Assembly: GCF_047495875.1 (NCBI RefSeq)
Contig: NC_092486.1
Span: 2,060,979-2,124,978 of the forward strand
Length of the DNA: 64,000 nt
Direction of reading: 5' to 3'
Origin: Pithys albifrons albifrons
Lineage: Eukaryota > Chordata > Aves > Passeriformes > Thamnophilidae
Shown: in pieces, positions 49,441 through 61,973 of the stretch
How positions within the stretch are numbered: position 1 is the stretch's first letter
Layout: each line of letters starts with the position of its first letter
Made by a program: the position numbers and the translations under genes
The notes under the pieces: model-generated
What the model was told of the DNA's origin: nothing
Databases searched by the model: none
Seen by the model: the letters and a program-made list of their open reading frames with translations, nothing else

Positions 49441-50106
49441 TAAAAGCATCAAATAAATAAATAAATAAATAAATACATACATACATACATACACACATAG
49501 ATAAATAAATACACACAAATAAATAAATAAATAAATGCACACATAGACAAATAAATACTCACAAACAAACAAACAAACAAACTTTGAAAATAAATATATT
49601 TTAAATATATTTAAAAATAGAAAAGATAAATATTTAAATATATAAATATATAAATAAATAAATATATTTTAAAAAATAACTATATTTAAAATATATTTAA
49701 GGATATAAAATATAAATATTTTTTAAATATATAGAAATAAATATATTTAAAATATATCTAAAATATAAAATATAAAGACTTTAAAAATATAAAATAAAAA
49801 TATTTTAAAAATATTAGATATAAATATTATATTGAAAATATGAGTATAGAAATAAATATATTCTAAAAATAAATATATTTAAAATATATTCAAAAATATG
49901 GAATAGAAATGTTTTTAAAATATATATACATAAATATATCTTAAATATATTTTAAAAAATAAAATATAAATATTTTAAAAATATAAATATAGAAATAAAT
50001 ATATTTTAAATAAATGTATTTTAAAATATAAAATAGAAATATTTTATAAATATAAATATATAAATAAATATATTTTAAAAGCAATAAATATATTTAAAAA
50101 GCAATC
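49441..50106. repeat. Compound AT-rich microsatellites
   Basis: (AAAT)n, (ACAT)n and (ACAA)n runs at 49450-49580 pass into about 520 bp of degenerate TAAATATATTT/TATAAATATT sequence. Apparent open frames are low-complexity artefacts. Confidence 0.93.
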
Positions 50107-50562
50107 TCAGGGCCTTGTCTTCCTTCAAACCACACCCAAACCCAGGGCTTTGTACCAAGGCTTGGAGAAGCACCAAAGCCAAGGTCACAGCTAAAGAGAA
50201 ACCCTGTAATAAATGCACCGAGCAGTGATAAAAGAGTCCAGACTAAAAGGGAAGGGCCGAGCCCGCAGCTTGGCCCTGAAGGAGGACCGGGATGTGCTCT
50301 GGGAACTAATGAAGGAGGGAGGAACCCGAAGCTCTCCAGGGGATCGGCCCCACCTCCTTCCCCTCCCGGGACCAGCCCCCTGGATCTGCAGCCACGCTGA
50401 GCTCAGGTGCTGCCTGGGGCTTGGGGCCAACAGATGCTCTGCAGGTACACCCAAGTGCTGTTCTGGGGGGTTATCAACATTAATTGCCCCGCAGTGCTGA
50501 GGAGGAGCTGTGGTGGTGCTGAGAGGGGCTCTGGCACAGCAAACCTGGCAGGGATTGTGCCA
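50107..50562. other. Unique upstream sequence
   Basis: I see nothing recognisable before the CR1 tail. Confidence 0.45.
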
Positions 50563-51620
50563 CATAGAATCATAGAATCATAGAATCATAGAATGGATTG
50601 GGTTGGAAAAGCCCTCCCAGATCATCAAGTCCAACCCTTGGTCCAACTCCAGTCCCTTTACCAGATCATGGCACTCAGTGCCACGGCCAAGCTCAGGTTC
50701 AAACCCTCCAGGGATGGGGAATCCACCCCCTCTCTGGGCAGCCCATTCCAATCCCTGAGCACTCTCTCTGCAAAGAATTTCTTTCTGCTCTCCAACTTCA
50801 ATTTCCCCTGGCAGAGCTTGAGCCCATCGTGCCCCCTTGTCCTATTACTGAGTGCCTGGGAGAAGAGACCAACCCCCAGCTGGCCACAACTTCCCTTCAG
50901 GGAGTTCCAGACAGTGCTGAGGTCACCTCTGAGCCTCCTCTTCTCCAGGCTGAACACCCCCAGCTCCCTCAGCCTCTCCCCACAGCACTTGTGCTCCAGT
51001 CCCTTCTCCAGCCTTGTTGCTCTTCTCACTTGGGTTGGAAGAGACCTCTGAGATCATCAAATCCAACCCTTGATCCAACCCCACTGGGATCACTCTGGCA
51101 CTCTGTGCCCTGGGCTGGTGATCACAGTGGGGTTGGATCAAGACATGGTGGATTCTCTGTCCCTGGAGGTGTTTCAGAGGACACTCAGTGCCACATCCAG
51201 TCCCTTCTCCAGCCTCGTTGCTCTTCTCTGGCCCCGCTCCAGCCCCTCAATCTCTTGCCTCAACTGAGGGGCCCAGAACTGAACACAACACTCAAGGTGT
51301 GGCCTCCCCAAGGCAGAGTCCAGGGGAAGGGTCACTGCCCTGGGCCTGCTGGCCACGCTAGTTTGGATCCAGGCCAGGATCCCCTTGGCCTTCTTGGCCA
51401 CCTGGGCACACTGGTGGCTCCTGTTGAGCTTCCTGTCCCTCAGTCCCCCCAGGTCCCTCTGCCTGGCTGCTCTCCAGCCACTCTGTGCCCAGCCTGGAGC
51501 GCTGCAGGGCTTGGGGTGGCCAAAGGGCAGGACCTGCACTTGGCCTTGGTGAACTCCATCCCATTGCAATCAGCCCATCCCTCGAGTCTCTCCAGATCCC
51601 TCTGCAGAGCCCTCCTGCCC
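50563..51620 (-). mobile_element. CR1 composite copy with nested module
   Basis: This reversed CR1 begins with the characteristic 8-bp tail repeat (ATAGAATC four times) and GGATTGGGTTGGAAAAGCCC. It carries the module at 51028-51196 between 32-bp direct repeats (50996-51027 and 51197-51228), exactly as in the copy at 10033-11340. The 5' truncation is near 51620. Confidence 0.9.
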
Positions 51621-52169
51621 TTCCCTTCTGCCCTTCCCTGAAATGCAGGCAGTGCTTCCAGGGCTGGCATGAAAGGATCCCCATCCAGCTCTTGGCACGT
51701 CTCTGGAGATGCTCAGATGGCCACGGACAGGAGGGAATGATCTCTGAGGGGACCCAGAGCAGAACAAACCCTGCAGGAAGGACTGACCCTCCAAACACCT
51801 CCCACCTCAGAGGGGTCACTCCAAAAGCTGAAGTTTCCTGGCAGACAGATGTGACTCTTTTACAATAACCCCTCAAAACGTGGACAAAATCATGCTCTGA
51901 ACATCCCTGTCCAAGTGTTTTGCCTTTCCACAGACTCTTGAGGACACACCGAGCAGTGTCTGACACGATTTGGGGTTTGTGTTTCCAGTTGTGCTCACGG
52001 GGAGTCTGTCAGAGGCATCTCAGCACAGGCTGATCTGTGCAGTCTCTGCCTGGCCTCGTGTACCAAAGCAAAGGTGATCTGACACCCATAAGGAAATTCA
52101 AGCAGCCCAAAAGAATCACTGAACTGCAAAAGATATTCTCCTTTTTGGATATTTCACAGGGTGTCTGTA
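51621..52169. other. Unique upstream sequence
   Basis: No gene or repeat was recognised. Confidence 0.45.
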
Positions 52170-52440
52170 TAATACTCTGTGATCCTTTCATGGACAATGA
52201 AAAAAAATAATTTAAAAAGTATTAGTGCCATAATATTCTCTCTGTCTTTGTGGTTCTTTCATGTACACTGAAAAAAAAGAATAATTAAAAAAATATTAGT
52301 GCCATAATATTCTCTCTGTCTTTGTGGTTCTTTCATGTACACTGAAAAAAAAGAATAATTAAAAAAATATTAGTGCCATAATAGTCTCTCTGTCTTTGTG
52401 GTTCTTTCATGCAAACTGAAAAAAAAATAAAGTAATTTTT
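52170..52440. repeat. ~75-bp tandem repeat, about 3.5 copies
   Basis: TAGTGCCATAATATTCTCTC recurs at 52223, 52296 and 52371 (the last with AGTCTC). Each unit has TTTGTGGTTCTTTCATG and an A-rich spacer. Confidence 0.93.
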
Positions 52441-53935
52441 AAAGTTTTTATTTCCACCTGTGAAACTCAAGTATCAGCCCTTGAGAAATGGAGGTGGAGT
52501 GAATTTTACTCCTTCTGTTACCCTTGAACTGCAACGTTTCCAAATGTCTACAAGACTCCACAGCTCTATAATTTCCTCCACAAAGGGTGTAATCCTGAGC
52601 AAAGCTGCACCAGTCAGTGCACTGAGAACTCAGAGCTCCCAAATCCCTCCGAGTTTGGGACTAGGCAGAGAAACTTTGTGTCCCTGTGAGTCCCATCGAG
52701 CTCTGCAATATCTGACTCACTGATCTTGTTGGAGATTCCAGAATTCCCAGTCAGATCCAACTGATTCCCATTGACTTTGTTATCATAAAATAAGTTATCT
52801 TTCAGTTTGAATTTACAGTGGCAATATATTAAACCAGCAACTGGATATGCCCAAGCTCTAAGCATAGAAATAACCAAATTGTGCTGAAAAATCCCTGGGA
52901 TTTGATAATCCCTGTGTTTAACATTCCCAGGGGGTGTCTATTTTCCTTGAGAACCACACAAAGTGCTTTGGAAATGAGACTGACCCTCATCTGAATTTCA
53001 TAAACTCGGGATCATGATGCAAATTCCTCAGAAAACAGCTAATTCTTGGTCCTACAAAGGACCAACACACCACCTGAGAAATGAGTCAGGGCAGTTGGAG
53101 CCCCACTGGCAGCATTTGGTCTCCAGGCAGCAGCTTTGTATTCTGAGCCTGTAATGAGTATTAATTAGTCCTTGCAATATCAGTTATAGTGACATGCAGG
53201 GTAGAATAACTTGGACATTTATTTGCAGATAAATTATTTAGCCATACATGAAAATTAGTTGATATTATCCACACACTGTAGAATAAAATGAACAAAGGGG
53301 AGAAAAAAATCACATAATGATTTTTTTTTAACATCTTCCTACTCTGGACACCTCTGGGAAGTGACTCCCAGCAGTAAGAGCACCACAAAAAGGTAAAGTG
53401 ATGAATAGAGAGTCTGCACAGCCTGCCTGAAACTGCAGAGTGGCAGAACTGCCCTAATTGAAGAGTCTTTCATGTCACTGCACAAAAGTCCTCAGTGCCA
53501 GAAGCACTCCCTGCCCTCAGCACTCCCTGGAAAAAGGCAATCCCTGCCTGGGCATTTGCCTCAGCAAAGCCAAGGAGGGAAGGATGGCACAAAGGGCACA
53601 AGGATTTCACAGGATCCCTCTGCAAAAAGGACTTGATGCTGCTCTGAAGGGAGAGTGAGCACAGAGATGTGGAGTGGGGTTGGCTCCTCATCAGACAAGG
53701 GGGAAATTGGGGCTCCACTTACACAGTGATGCTCTCCCTGTGCCAAAGTGCCCCGGCACCTGTGCCCTGCCTGGAGAAACTCAGGAGCACAGGAATTGGC
53801 ACTGCCCTGTGGAACATCAATGGCTCTGCTGGTTTCTGATCTGTCCCACCCAGACAAAACATCCCAACTCACCTTGGACAAGAGCAGGTAGGGCCAGGAG
53901 AGGGGAAAGGCTTCCCACTGCCAGAGGGGCAGGGT
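52441..53935. other. Unique upstream sequence
   Basis: The sequence is AT-moderate and non-coding. No gene, RNA gene or clear transposon was recognised. Confidence 0.5.
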
Positions 53936-54850
53936 GGATTTTGGGCAGAAATTCTTCCCTGGGAGGGTGGGCAGGCCCTGGCACAGGTTGCCCAGAGAAG
54001 CTGTGGCTGTCCCAGCCCTGAAAGTGCCTGTGCTGGTTTAAAGGTGAACCTGCAGGAGAAACAAACTCATCACAAAAGAGATTCCAAGTCAGAGTTACAA
54101 CTTAATACCAATATTGCAATCAATGCAGTGGCCCAAAGAGCAATTGGGTTTAACCCCCAAGCCCAGCAGTCTAACCCAGCCCCCTGGGGCACAAACACAG
54201 GGGGGTTTGGTGGCCCCTGTGCTGAGCCCCACGTGGTTCCCCCGAGGCCAAAGGCAAAGGAGGGGACAAAGCTGTTGGTGCAGATGATGGCAGAGTCAGG
54301 TGGAGAGTGGGGGGCTCCTCCTGTGCAGGGTCTGCTCCTGCTCTGGATGCCAGGAGTGGTGCCAGAGGTGCCCAAAGGGCAAGATTGTCTCCCCTCAGGT
54401 TGGGGTGGGAGCCCCCATTGCCTCCCCCAGGGCAGGGAGTTCCACCCTGGGGGATCTGACTCTGGCACTCAGGGGGGATTTTGGACTCGGTGGCCCCTGA
54501 GCAGAGCTGAGCCCTCAGGTGGGTGTGGAGGTGCCAAGGAGTCCCTGCAGGGCAGTTCTCCCAGCTCCTCTGCCAGGCTTCTTTCCCAGCCAGCTCCCAG
54601 CCTGAGGGCTCAGCTGTGCCCTGGGCAGCTGCTGCCAATGGGCCCTTGGGAACAGTTGCTGGGCAATGGCCCAGAGGGTTTGGAATGCCCAGCTTTGGGC
54701 ACACCCACACTGGGACAAACTGGGCCCACCTGCTCAACTGGGACAGTGTCCAAGGCCAGGTTGGAGACACCTGGGAGAGGGGAAGGTGTCCCTGCCCATG
54801 GCTGAGGGGTGGGACTGGATGGATTTGACCTCTCAACACAAACCATTCTG
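53936..54850 (+). mobile_element. CR1 3' fragment split by an LTR
   Basis: The CR1 parts are 53936-54028 (GCAGAAATTCTTCCCTGGG to CCCTGAAAGTGCC) and 54746-54850 (GTGTCCAAGGCCAGG to AACCATTCTGTGATT). Joined in order they make an ordinary CR1 3' end, so the LTR between them inserted later. Confidence 0.88.
54029..54745 (-). mobile_element. Solo LTR inserted in a CR1
   Basis: On the plus strand it starts TGTGCTGGTTTAAAGG and ends CTGCTCAACTGGGACA, the reverse of the 21188-21839 element. Its flanks are GTGCC on the left and GTGTC on the right. The CR1 target has GTGTC, so this is a 5-bp target duplication with one later change. No internal retroviral sequence is present. Confidence 0.83.
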
Positions 54851-55005
54851 TGATTTTCAAAAAGAAGCTGAACAAAGCTTGGCTACAAAACAACCCCCCA
54901 TTTCAGGGGTGCTCAGAGCAGGGGCCTGGCCCAGCCTGTGCTGAGCTCTGCCCTCCAGCACCACTCACAGAGTTACTCTCACCTTAAAAATACCAACTTG
55001 TCACA

Positions 55006-55430
55006 CATAGAATCATAGAATGGATTGGGTTGGAAAAGCCCTCCCAGATCATCAAGTCCAACCTTTGATCCAACCCCACGGAGTGCCCTGGGCTGATGAT
55101 CACAGTGGGGTTGGATCAAGACATGGTGGATTCTCACTCAGTGCCACATCCACAGAATCACAGAATGGATTGGGTTGGAAAAGCCCTGCAAGATCATCAA
55201 GTCCAACCCTTGGTCCAACTCCAGTCCCTTTACCAGATCATGGCACTCAGTGCCACGGCCAAGCTCAGGTTCAAACCCTCCAGGGATGGGGAATCCACCC
55301 CCTCTCTGGGCAGCCCATTCCAATCCCTGAGCACTCTCTCTGCAAAGAATTTTTTCCTGATATCCACCTTAAATTTCCCCTGGCAGAACTTGAGCCCATC
55401 GTGCCCCCTTGTCCTGTTGTTGACCATGCA
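55006..55430 (-). mobile_element. Two adjacent CR1 3' fragments with partial hairpin
   Basis: A CR1 tail at 55006-55152 contains TTGATCCAACCCCA and its inverse TGGGGTTGGATCAA. It is followed at 55155 by a second tail and CR1 body (GCACTCAGTGCCACGGCC, CTCTCTCTGCAAAGAATT) to about 55430. The second belongs to the same subtype as the copies at 10033 and 50563. Confidence 0.85.
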
Positions 55431-57090
55431 ATGGTCTGAATTTCCCTGCCTGACCACCACCTTCCCCTCTCTGGGTGTTCCTTTACCTACTTCTGCTCCC
55501 TGTAATTTTAATTTCCCAAGGTGCAGGCTCAGTATCAAGAGATGGCAATAAATAACTCCAGAATTTCCAGAATATTCTTTGCACATTAAGAATCAACCCA
55601 AACCCTCCAATGCTTCGCTGGGCTGGAATTGTTCTGGCAGAGCACAAAAACTGAAAGCCAAGCTGTCTACAGAGCAATCATTAAGCAAATTCCCTCTGGG
55701 ATATGATAATTGCTGGAGGGACTGACAGCTTCTCTTGGCGTTGGGCACTCGAAGACGAGACACATTATTTCAGAAACATTAAAGGCCAGAAGAAAGTCCT
55801 TTGATAAATGAGCAAAGTCCATTCAAATGCTGCAACAAAGCTCATTTATTTCCATGCTCCCTTTAATTCCTATTTATCCTCTGCCTCACTTTTCCTTTAT
55901 GGTTTTGTCCTCAGCAACCTCAGCTAATGTAAACTGGCCCTGGCGAATTTCTGCCAATCCAGGTTTGGTGCCAATGGCTTTTAGTCCATGAAAACAGATG
56001 GTTTGAAAGCCACATTGTGCCACCGTGCCCACAGCCTGGAGTACAAATATTTAGTCAGCTCCAAGAGGATTTTCCAGAGGCACAAATGGAAATGAGGCAC
56101 AAACTCCTGTGGACTTCCAGAGGGAGCTCAGAGCCTTCTGCCATCCAAATCTCTCCCGTGAAAGGCACCAGCCTGCCCTGAAATCAGATTTTTTCTCAGC
56201 TATTCCGAGGGTGATAATCATGGGCAGAAGCAACAGGAATCACTCTGAGCTGTTTGGGATTTAAGACAAAACTTCCAGCAAAACTCCTGATTTCCATCAG
56301 GTCTCTAAGTGACATTTGGAAGCCCCAGAAAAGATGGATTTCAGCTGAGGGCTGAGGAGCTGTTTCTTCCAGACAGTGCCATTAAGAGAACTCAGCCATC
56401 CAACCACAAAAGGGCATCATTAAATATTAACATTTCCTCTGAACTCCTCTCTCAGTCTGGCAGCTCCTGGCTCAGCACTATCCATGTGGACCCGGGGCTT
56501 GATGGGAAACCCCTCTTGATTTGTGCCCTGGAATTATCTCAAATTTGGCCAGCATTTCCCCCAAAGGACCCAAAGTGATAACAAAAATCTTTATTATTAC
56601 AACACAGTTTGAGAACAGACCTTCCAAGCCAGGGAGCTCTGGCCAAAAATGAGAGAATATCAGTTTAGATCCTGTCACTGTGATCTCTTCACTGCTCTCC
56701 ATCTGCCCAGATAAGATCTCCCCACTGCAAGGACTCCAGAGCTGTGATCCACGTGGCCCCACACGCCCTCTGAGCACTGTTAGTTCCTAAATAATGATGA
56801 CAAAAATAATAGCAAGGGTTATAAAGCACAGCATGGCCTGTGGGTGAGTGTTGCAGCTCTCTGGGTTCCTTTGAGACAGGACACAAGAGCACTAAAATAG
56901 GAATTAGCAGTAACCTCAACAGGAGAACAGCCCAGACTCCTGAGAAACAAATATTATTTGGATTAATTTGCCAATGTGGATCAAAGATGAAATCCAGCCT
57001 CACCTTCCCTTCCTGTCCCTGCTCCCTGCTGGAAATTCTTACAGAACTTCCCCTGAAGTGGAACTGCCTCTCCAGTTCTGGACAGGGAAA
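55431..57090. other. Unique upstream sequence
   Basis: The sequence is non-coding. The part at about 55690-55970 looks like a possible conserved element. No gene was recognised. Confidence 0.5.
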
Positions 57091-57356
57091 TGCTCAATAA
57101 TTATAACAATAATAATAACAACAACAACAATAATAATAATAATAATAACAAGAAGAAGAAGAAGAAGAACAAGAAGAAGAAGAACAAGAAGAAGAAAAGA
57201 AGAAGAAGAAGAACAAGAAGAAGAAAAGAAGAAGAAGAAGAAGAAGAAAGAAGAGTAACATCAATGAAGAAGAGTAACATCAATAACAATAATAATAACA
57301 ATAACAATAATAACAATAACAACAATAATGACAACAACAACAACAACAACAACAAC

Positions 57357-57399
<43 letters not shown>

Positions 57400-57408
57400 G
57401 TAATAATC
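57091..57408. repeat. Compound AAT/AAC/AAG trinucleotide microsatellite
   Basis: The tract has blocks of (AAT/AAC)n, then (AAG)n with AAC, then again (AAT/AAC)n. A 15-base unit with AGTAACATCAAT occurs twice at about 57253-57285. Poly-Asn/poly-Lys and poly-Leu frames are artefacts. Confidence 0.96.
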
Positions 57409-57552
57409 TCTTGGACATGCCCCACAGTGCCTCCCTCCAGAGGCAGAGGTTGAATGAACACTGAGATTGGAACTGGGAGAGAACCATCATCACACACACA
57501 GAAATTCTGCCCCATCCCTCATCAGAGATTTCACTGCAGACGATCAGAGACC

Positions 57553-58062
57553 CACAGGTGCCAAGGGAGGGAGGGCACAGCCAGGGATGCTGCAGGGAAT
57601 GCCAAAGGAGGGAGGGCACATCCAGGGGTGCTGCAGGGAATGCCAAGGGAGGGAGGGCACAGCCAGGGGTGCTGCAGGGAATGCCAAAGGAGGGAGGGCA
57701 CATCCAGGGGTGCTGCAGGGAATGCCAAGGGAGGGAGGGCACAGCCAGGGGTGCTGCAGGGAATGCCAAAGGAGGGAGGGAGGGCACAGCCAGGGATGCT
57801 GCAGGGAATGCCAAGGGAGGGAGGGCACATCCAGGGGTGCTGCAGGGAATGCCAAGGGAGGGAGGGCACAGCCAGGGATGCTGCAGGGAATGCCAAGGGA
57901 GGGAGGGCACAGCCAGGGGTGCTGCAGGGAATGCCAAAGGAGGGAGGGAGGGCACACCCAGGGGTGCTGTAGGGAATGCCAAGGAGGGAGGGCACAGCCA
58001 GGGATGCTGCAGGGAATGGCAGGAGAGGGAAGGCACACCCAGGGAAGCTGCAGGGAATTCCC
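57553..58062. repeat. 41-bp minisatellite
   Basis: About twelve copies contain CCAAGGGAGGGAGGGCACAG and CCAGGGATGCTGCAGGGAATG-type halves; some have an extra GAGG. Confidence 0.95.
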
Positions 58063-58332
58063 AGGTGAGTACAGGAGGTGCTGCTTCTGCTGGTGGGTGT
58101 TTATCAGCTCAAACCTCTGCCAGTTCATAGCACAAAAGCATCTTAGCCCTAAGCTGCATTAAGCAGCTTCACCTCATGCCTGGTGTTGGCTTTAGAGCCT
58201 ATTTTAAACCCAGGGCACCTGTCTGAACAGGTAGGCATTGAAAACCAGCTCTGCTGGCCATGTTTGTGTGCACACAATGACTGATTGACTCAACCTGAGC
58301 AGAGAGAAAATGTCCTGAGTCCACTGATAAAG

Positions 58333-59052
58333 TGTGTTGGTTTCAAGGGAAACCTGCAGGAGAAACGAACCCAACACCAAAGAGATTCTAAATCAGAGTT
58401 ACAAGTTAATACCAATATTCCAATCAATGCAATGGCACAAAGAGCAATTGGGTTTAACCCCCAAGCCCAGCAGTCTAACCCAGCCCCCTGGGGCACAAAC
58501 ACAGGGGGGTTTGGTGGCCCCTGTGCTGAGCCCCACGTGGTTCCCCCGAGGCCAAAGGCAAAGGAGGGGACAAAGCTGTTGGTGCAGATGATGGCAGAGT
58601 CTGGTGGAGAGTGGGGGGCTCCTCCTGTTCAGGGTCTGCTCCTCCTCTGGATGCCAGGAGTGGTGCCAGAGGTGGCCAAAGGCCAAGATTGTCTCCCCTC
58701 AGGTTTGGGTGGGAGCCCCCAGTGCCTCCCCCAGGGCAGGGAGTTCCACCCTGGGGGATCTGACTCTGGCACTCAGGGGGGATTTTGGACTCGTTGCTGG
58801 CCCCTGAGCAGAGCTGAGCCCTCAGGTGGGTGTGGAGGTGCCAAGGAGTCCCTGCAGGGCAGTTCTCCCAGCTCCTCTGCCAGGCTTCTTTCCCAGCCAG
58901 CTCCCAGCCTGAGGGCTCAGCTGTGCCCTGGGCAGCTGCTGCCAATGGGCCCTTGGGAACAGTTGCTGGGCACTGGCCCAGAGGGTTTGGAATGCCCAGC
59001 TTTGGGCACCCCCACACTGGGACAAACTGGGCCCACCTGCTCAACTGGAACA
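58333..59052 (-). mobile_element. Solo LTR, same family
   Basis: It is nearly collinear with the 54029-54745 copy, from TGTGTTGGTTTCAAGG to CTCAACTGGAACA. I see no matching target duplication (TAAAG against GGTGA), so one end may be altered or recombined. Confidence 0.8.
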
Positions 59053-59520
59053 GGTGATTTCAAACCAACCCCTCTGTGTCTAATGCACACATTGGAGGGA
59101 ATGCAACTTTTGAAACCCCAGCACTGAGTTTGTGGGGTGTTCAAGTAGCTGTTCCCACCTGCCCTGTGCCCCCTGCCAGGTGCCCTGAGCTGCAGTGGCA
59201 TTGCAGGGTGTTGGCTGTGCCAGGAGCACCTTCTGCAGGGCCACAGGGAGGGAAGGCAGAGCCCAGGCAGGAGTTAACTCTCTGGCTGCTCTGGGAGGCA
59301 CCCAGATTTATGAAATAAAAGCTTGTAATGCAGTTTAATAAGATTAGATTTATTTAATAAGTGCAACATGAGGACATCAGTTCATGTCAGCAGCAACTGC
59401 AGTGGCCCAACCTTAATGGGCTCTGCAGCACAGAGAGGGCTGGGACTGCTTTGAGTCCCTTTCCTTCCTCCTGCTGTTATTCCTGCCCATAAATAAGGGC
59501 TGAGAACTGTGAGGGCAGAG
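59053..59520. other. Unique upstream sequence
   Basis: I see nothing recognisable here; there is an AT-rich patch at about 59315-59365. Confidence 0.45.
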
Positions 59521-60490
59521 CAGTGGTGGGCAGGATGATCAGGCAGGAGGATGATCAGGCAGAGGATGATCAGGCAGAGGATGAACAGGCAGGAGGATGG
59601 TGAGGCAGGAGGATGGTGAGGGAGGAGGATGCTTAGGCAGGAGGATGGTGAGGCAGAAGGATGGTGAGGGAGGAGGATGGTGAGGCTGGAGGATGCTCAG
59701 GCAGGAGGATGGTGAGGCAGGAGGATGATCAGGAAGGAGGATGATCAGGCAGGAGGATGATCAGGCAGGAGGATGGCCAAGGAGGAGGATGCTCAGGCAG
59801 CAGAATGCTCAGGCAGGAGGATAGTGAGGGAGGAGGATGGTGAGGCAGGAGGATGGTGAGGCAGGAGGATGGTGAGGCAGGAGGATGGTGAGGGAGGAGG
59901 ATGGTGAGGGAGGAGGATGGTGAGGGAGGAGGATGGTGAGGGAGGAGGATGGTGAGGCTGGAGGATGGTGAGGCAGGAGGATGGTGAGGGAGGAGGATGG
60001 TGAGGGAGGAGGATGGTGAGGCTGGAGGATGCTCAGGCAGGAGGATGGTGAGGCAGGAGGATGATCAGGAAGGAGGATGATCAGGCAGGAGGATGGCCAA
60101 GGAGGAGGATGCTCAGGCAGCAGAATGCTCAGGCAGGAGGATGGTGAGGGAGGAGGATGGTGAGGGAGGAGGATGGTGAGGCTGGAGGATGCTCAGGCAG
60201 GAGGATGGTGAGGCAGGAGGATGATCAGGAAGGAGGATGATCAGGCAGGAGGATGGCCAAGGAGGAGGATGCTCAGGCAGCAGAATGCTCAGGCAGGAGG
60301 ATGGTGAGGCAGGAGGATGGTGAGGCAGGAGGATGGTGAGGCAGGAGGATGATCAGGAAGGAAGATGATCAGGCAGGAGGATGATCAGGGAGGAGGATGA
60401 TCAGGCAGCAGAATGCTCAGGCAGGAGGATGGTCAAGCAGGAGGATGCTCAGGCAGGATGCTCAGACAGGAGGATGCTCAGACAGAGGAT
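59521..60490. repeat. 16-bp purine-rich minisatellite
   Basis: About 60 copies of GAGGCAGGAGGATGGT and variants (GATCAGGCAGGAGGAT, GCTCAGGCAGGAGGAT) lie here. Higher-order blocks recur: a run with GGCCAAGGAGGAGGATGCTC occurs at about 59773, 60091 and 60251. Confidence 0.94.
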
Positions 60491-60865
60491 CTCAGTGCCC
60501 ACCAACAGGAGCCTGGACCAGTCTCCCCATGCCAGAGGCTGCTGCTGCTGCTGAGCTTTGCTTTGGGGGGAATTTGAATTTCTCTGCCTCATTTCCCCTG
60601 TGCACAGCAAGGCCAAGAATGCTGCCTTTGTCTGCCCTGGCTGTTTGAAATGTAATGAGAGCAGATTTGCAGAGATGACAAATGATTTTTGGGCCATGGG
60701 GGAGTGCCCAGTGAAGGCTCCTCGGAGCTCTCCTGCTGGGCACTGTGCCCTGCTGAGGGTGGCAAACTGGGCCAGCAAAAGGAAGGACCTGAGCAGCACA
60801 AAAACCTGCCCAGGGTGTTTCTGCTTGAAGGTTCTTCTCAGCCTAACATTAAAATCCAGCAACAC
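60491..60865. other. Unique upstream sequence
   Basis: No gene or repeat was recognised. Confidence 0.45.
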
Positions 60866-61190
60866 TGAGATGTCTCAGCAGTGTCTCAGTCCTGATATCC
60901 AGCCCAAACCTGCCCTGGCACAGCTTAAGGCCGTGCCCTCTTGTGCCATTGCTGGTTGTGTGGGAGAAGAGCCCAACCCCCCCTGGGTCCAACCTCCTGT
61001 CAGGGAGTTGTGGGGAGTTCTGAGGTCCCTCCTGAGCCTCCTCTTCTCCAGGCTGATCATCCCCAGCTCCCTCAGCCTCTCCCCACAGGGCTGGGGCTCC
61101 AGGCCCTTCTCCAGCCTCGTTGCTCTTCTCTGGAATTGCTGCAGCCCCTCAATGTCCTTCCCAAACTGAGGGGCCAGCACTGGGCACAGC
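60866..61190 (-). mobile_element. CR1 LINE fragment
   Basis: The reversed CR1 body contains CTGCCCTGGCACAGCTTAAG, GAGCCTCCTCTTCTCCAGGC and TTCTCCAGCCTCGTTGCTC. Confidence 0.85.
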
Positions 61191-61489
61191 AGGAGGAGCT
61201 CTCAGGGTCCCCTCTGTGTGTGCAGGGCACAAATGGCTCGTTGCTGAGAGCTCAGAGACAAAAGGGAGGCAGCTCAGGCTCACAAAGGAAGCCCAGGCTA
61301 AAAAGCCCCGTTCACTCAGGGGTTAACAGGGAAAGGAGGATGTTTGGAGCAGCAGGACATCAGCTGGAGCCGCAGAGCCTCTGCCACTGCCATTCACAGC
61401 AGAGTCAGGAGGCACAAAGTTACTATAGCAATGGCAGCAGAAGGGAAGGCTGCACTTGAGAGGGCAGCAGAGCCCGGGCACACAGCAGG
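61191..61489. other. Unique upstream sequence
   Basis: Nothing was recognised. Confidence 0.4.
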
Positions 61490-61973
61490 GCACCCACCAG
61501 GGCTGTGCCTGACACCCACCAGGGCTGTCTGTGCCTGACACACCCCAGGGCTGTGCCTGACACCCCCAGGGCTGTGCCTGGCACCCACCATGGCTCTGCT
61601 GTGCCTGACACCCACCAGGCTGTGCCTGACACCCACCAGGGCTGTGCCTGGCACCCACCATGACTCTGCTGTGCCTGACACCCACCAGGGGGGTGCCTGA
61701 CACCCACCAGGGCTCTGCCTGACACCCACCAGGGCTCTGCTGTGCCTGACACCCACCAGGGCTGTGCCTGGCACCCACCAGGGCTGTCTGTGCCTGACAC
61801 CCACCAGGGCTGTCTGTGCCTGACACACCCCAGGGCTGTGCCTGACACCCACCAGGGCTGTGCCTGGCACCCACCATGGCTCTGCTGTGCCTGACACCCA
61901 ACAGGGGGGTGCCTGACACCCACCAGGGCTCTGCCTGACATCCTCCAGGGCTGTCTGTGCCTGACAACCACCA
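61490..61973. repeat. 22-bp minisatellite
   Basis: About 20 copies of CACCCACCAGGGCTGTGCC plus TGA lie here, with variants CCATGGCTCTGCTG and a 4-bp TGTC insertion. The array runs directly into an LTR remnant. Confidence 0.94.

Noticed and set aside
57090..57464. Poly-Asn/poly-Lys protein
   Set aside because: It is a trinucleotide microsatellite with no splice or promoter context.
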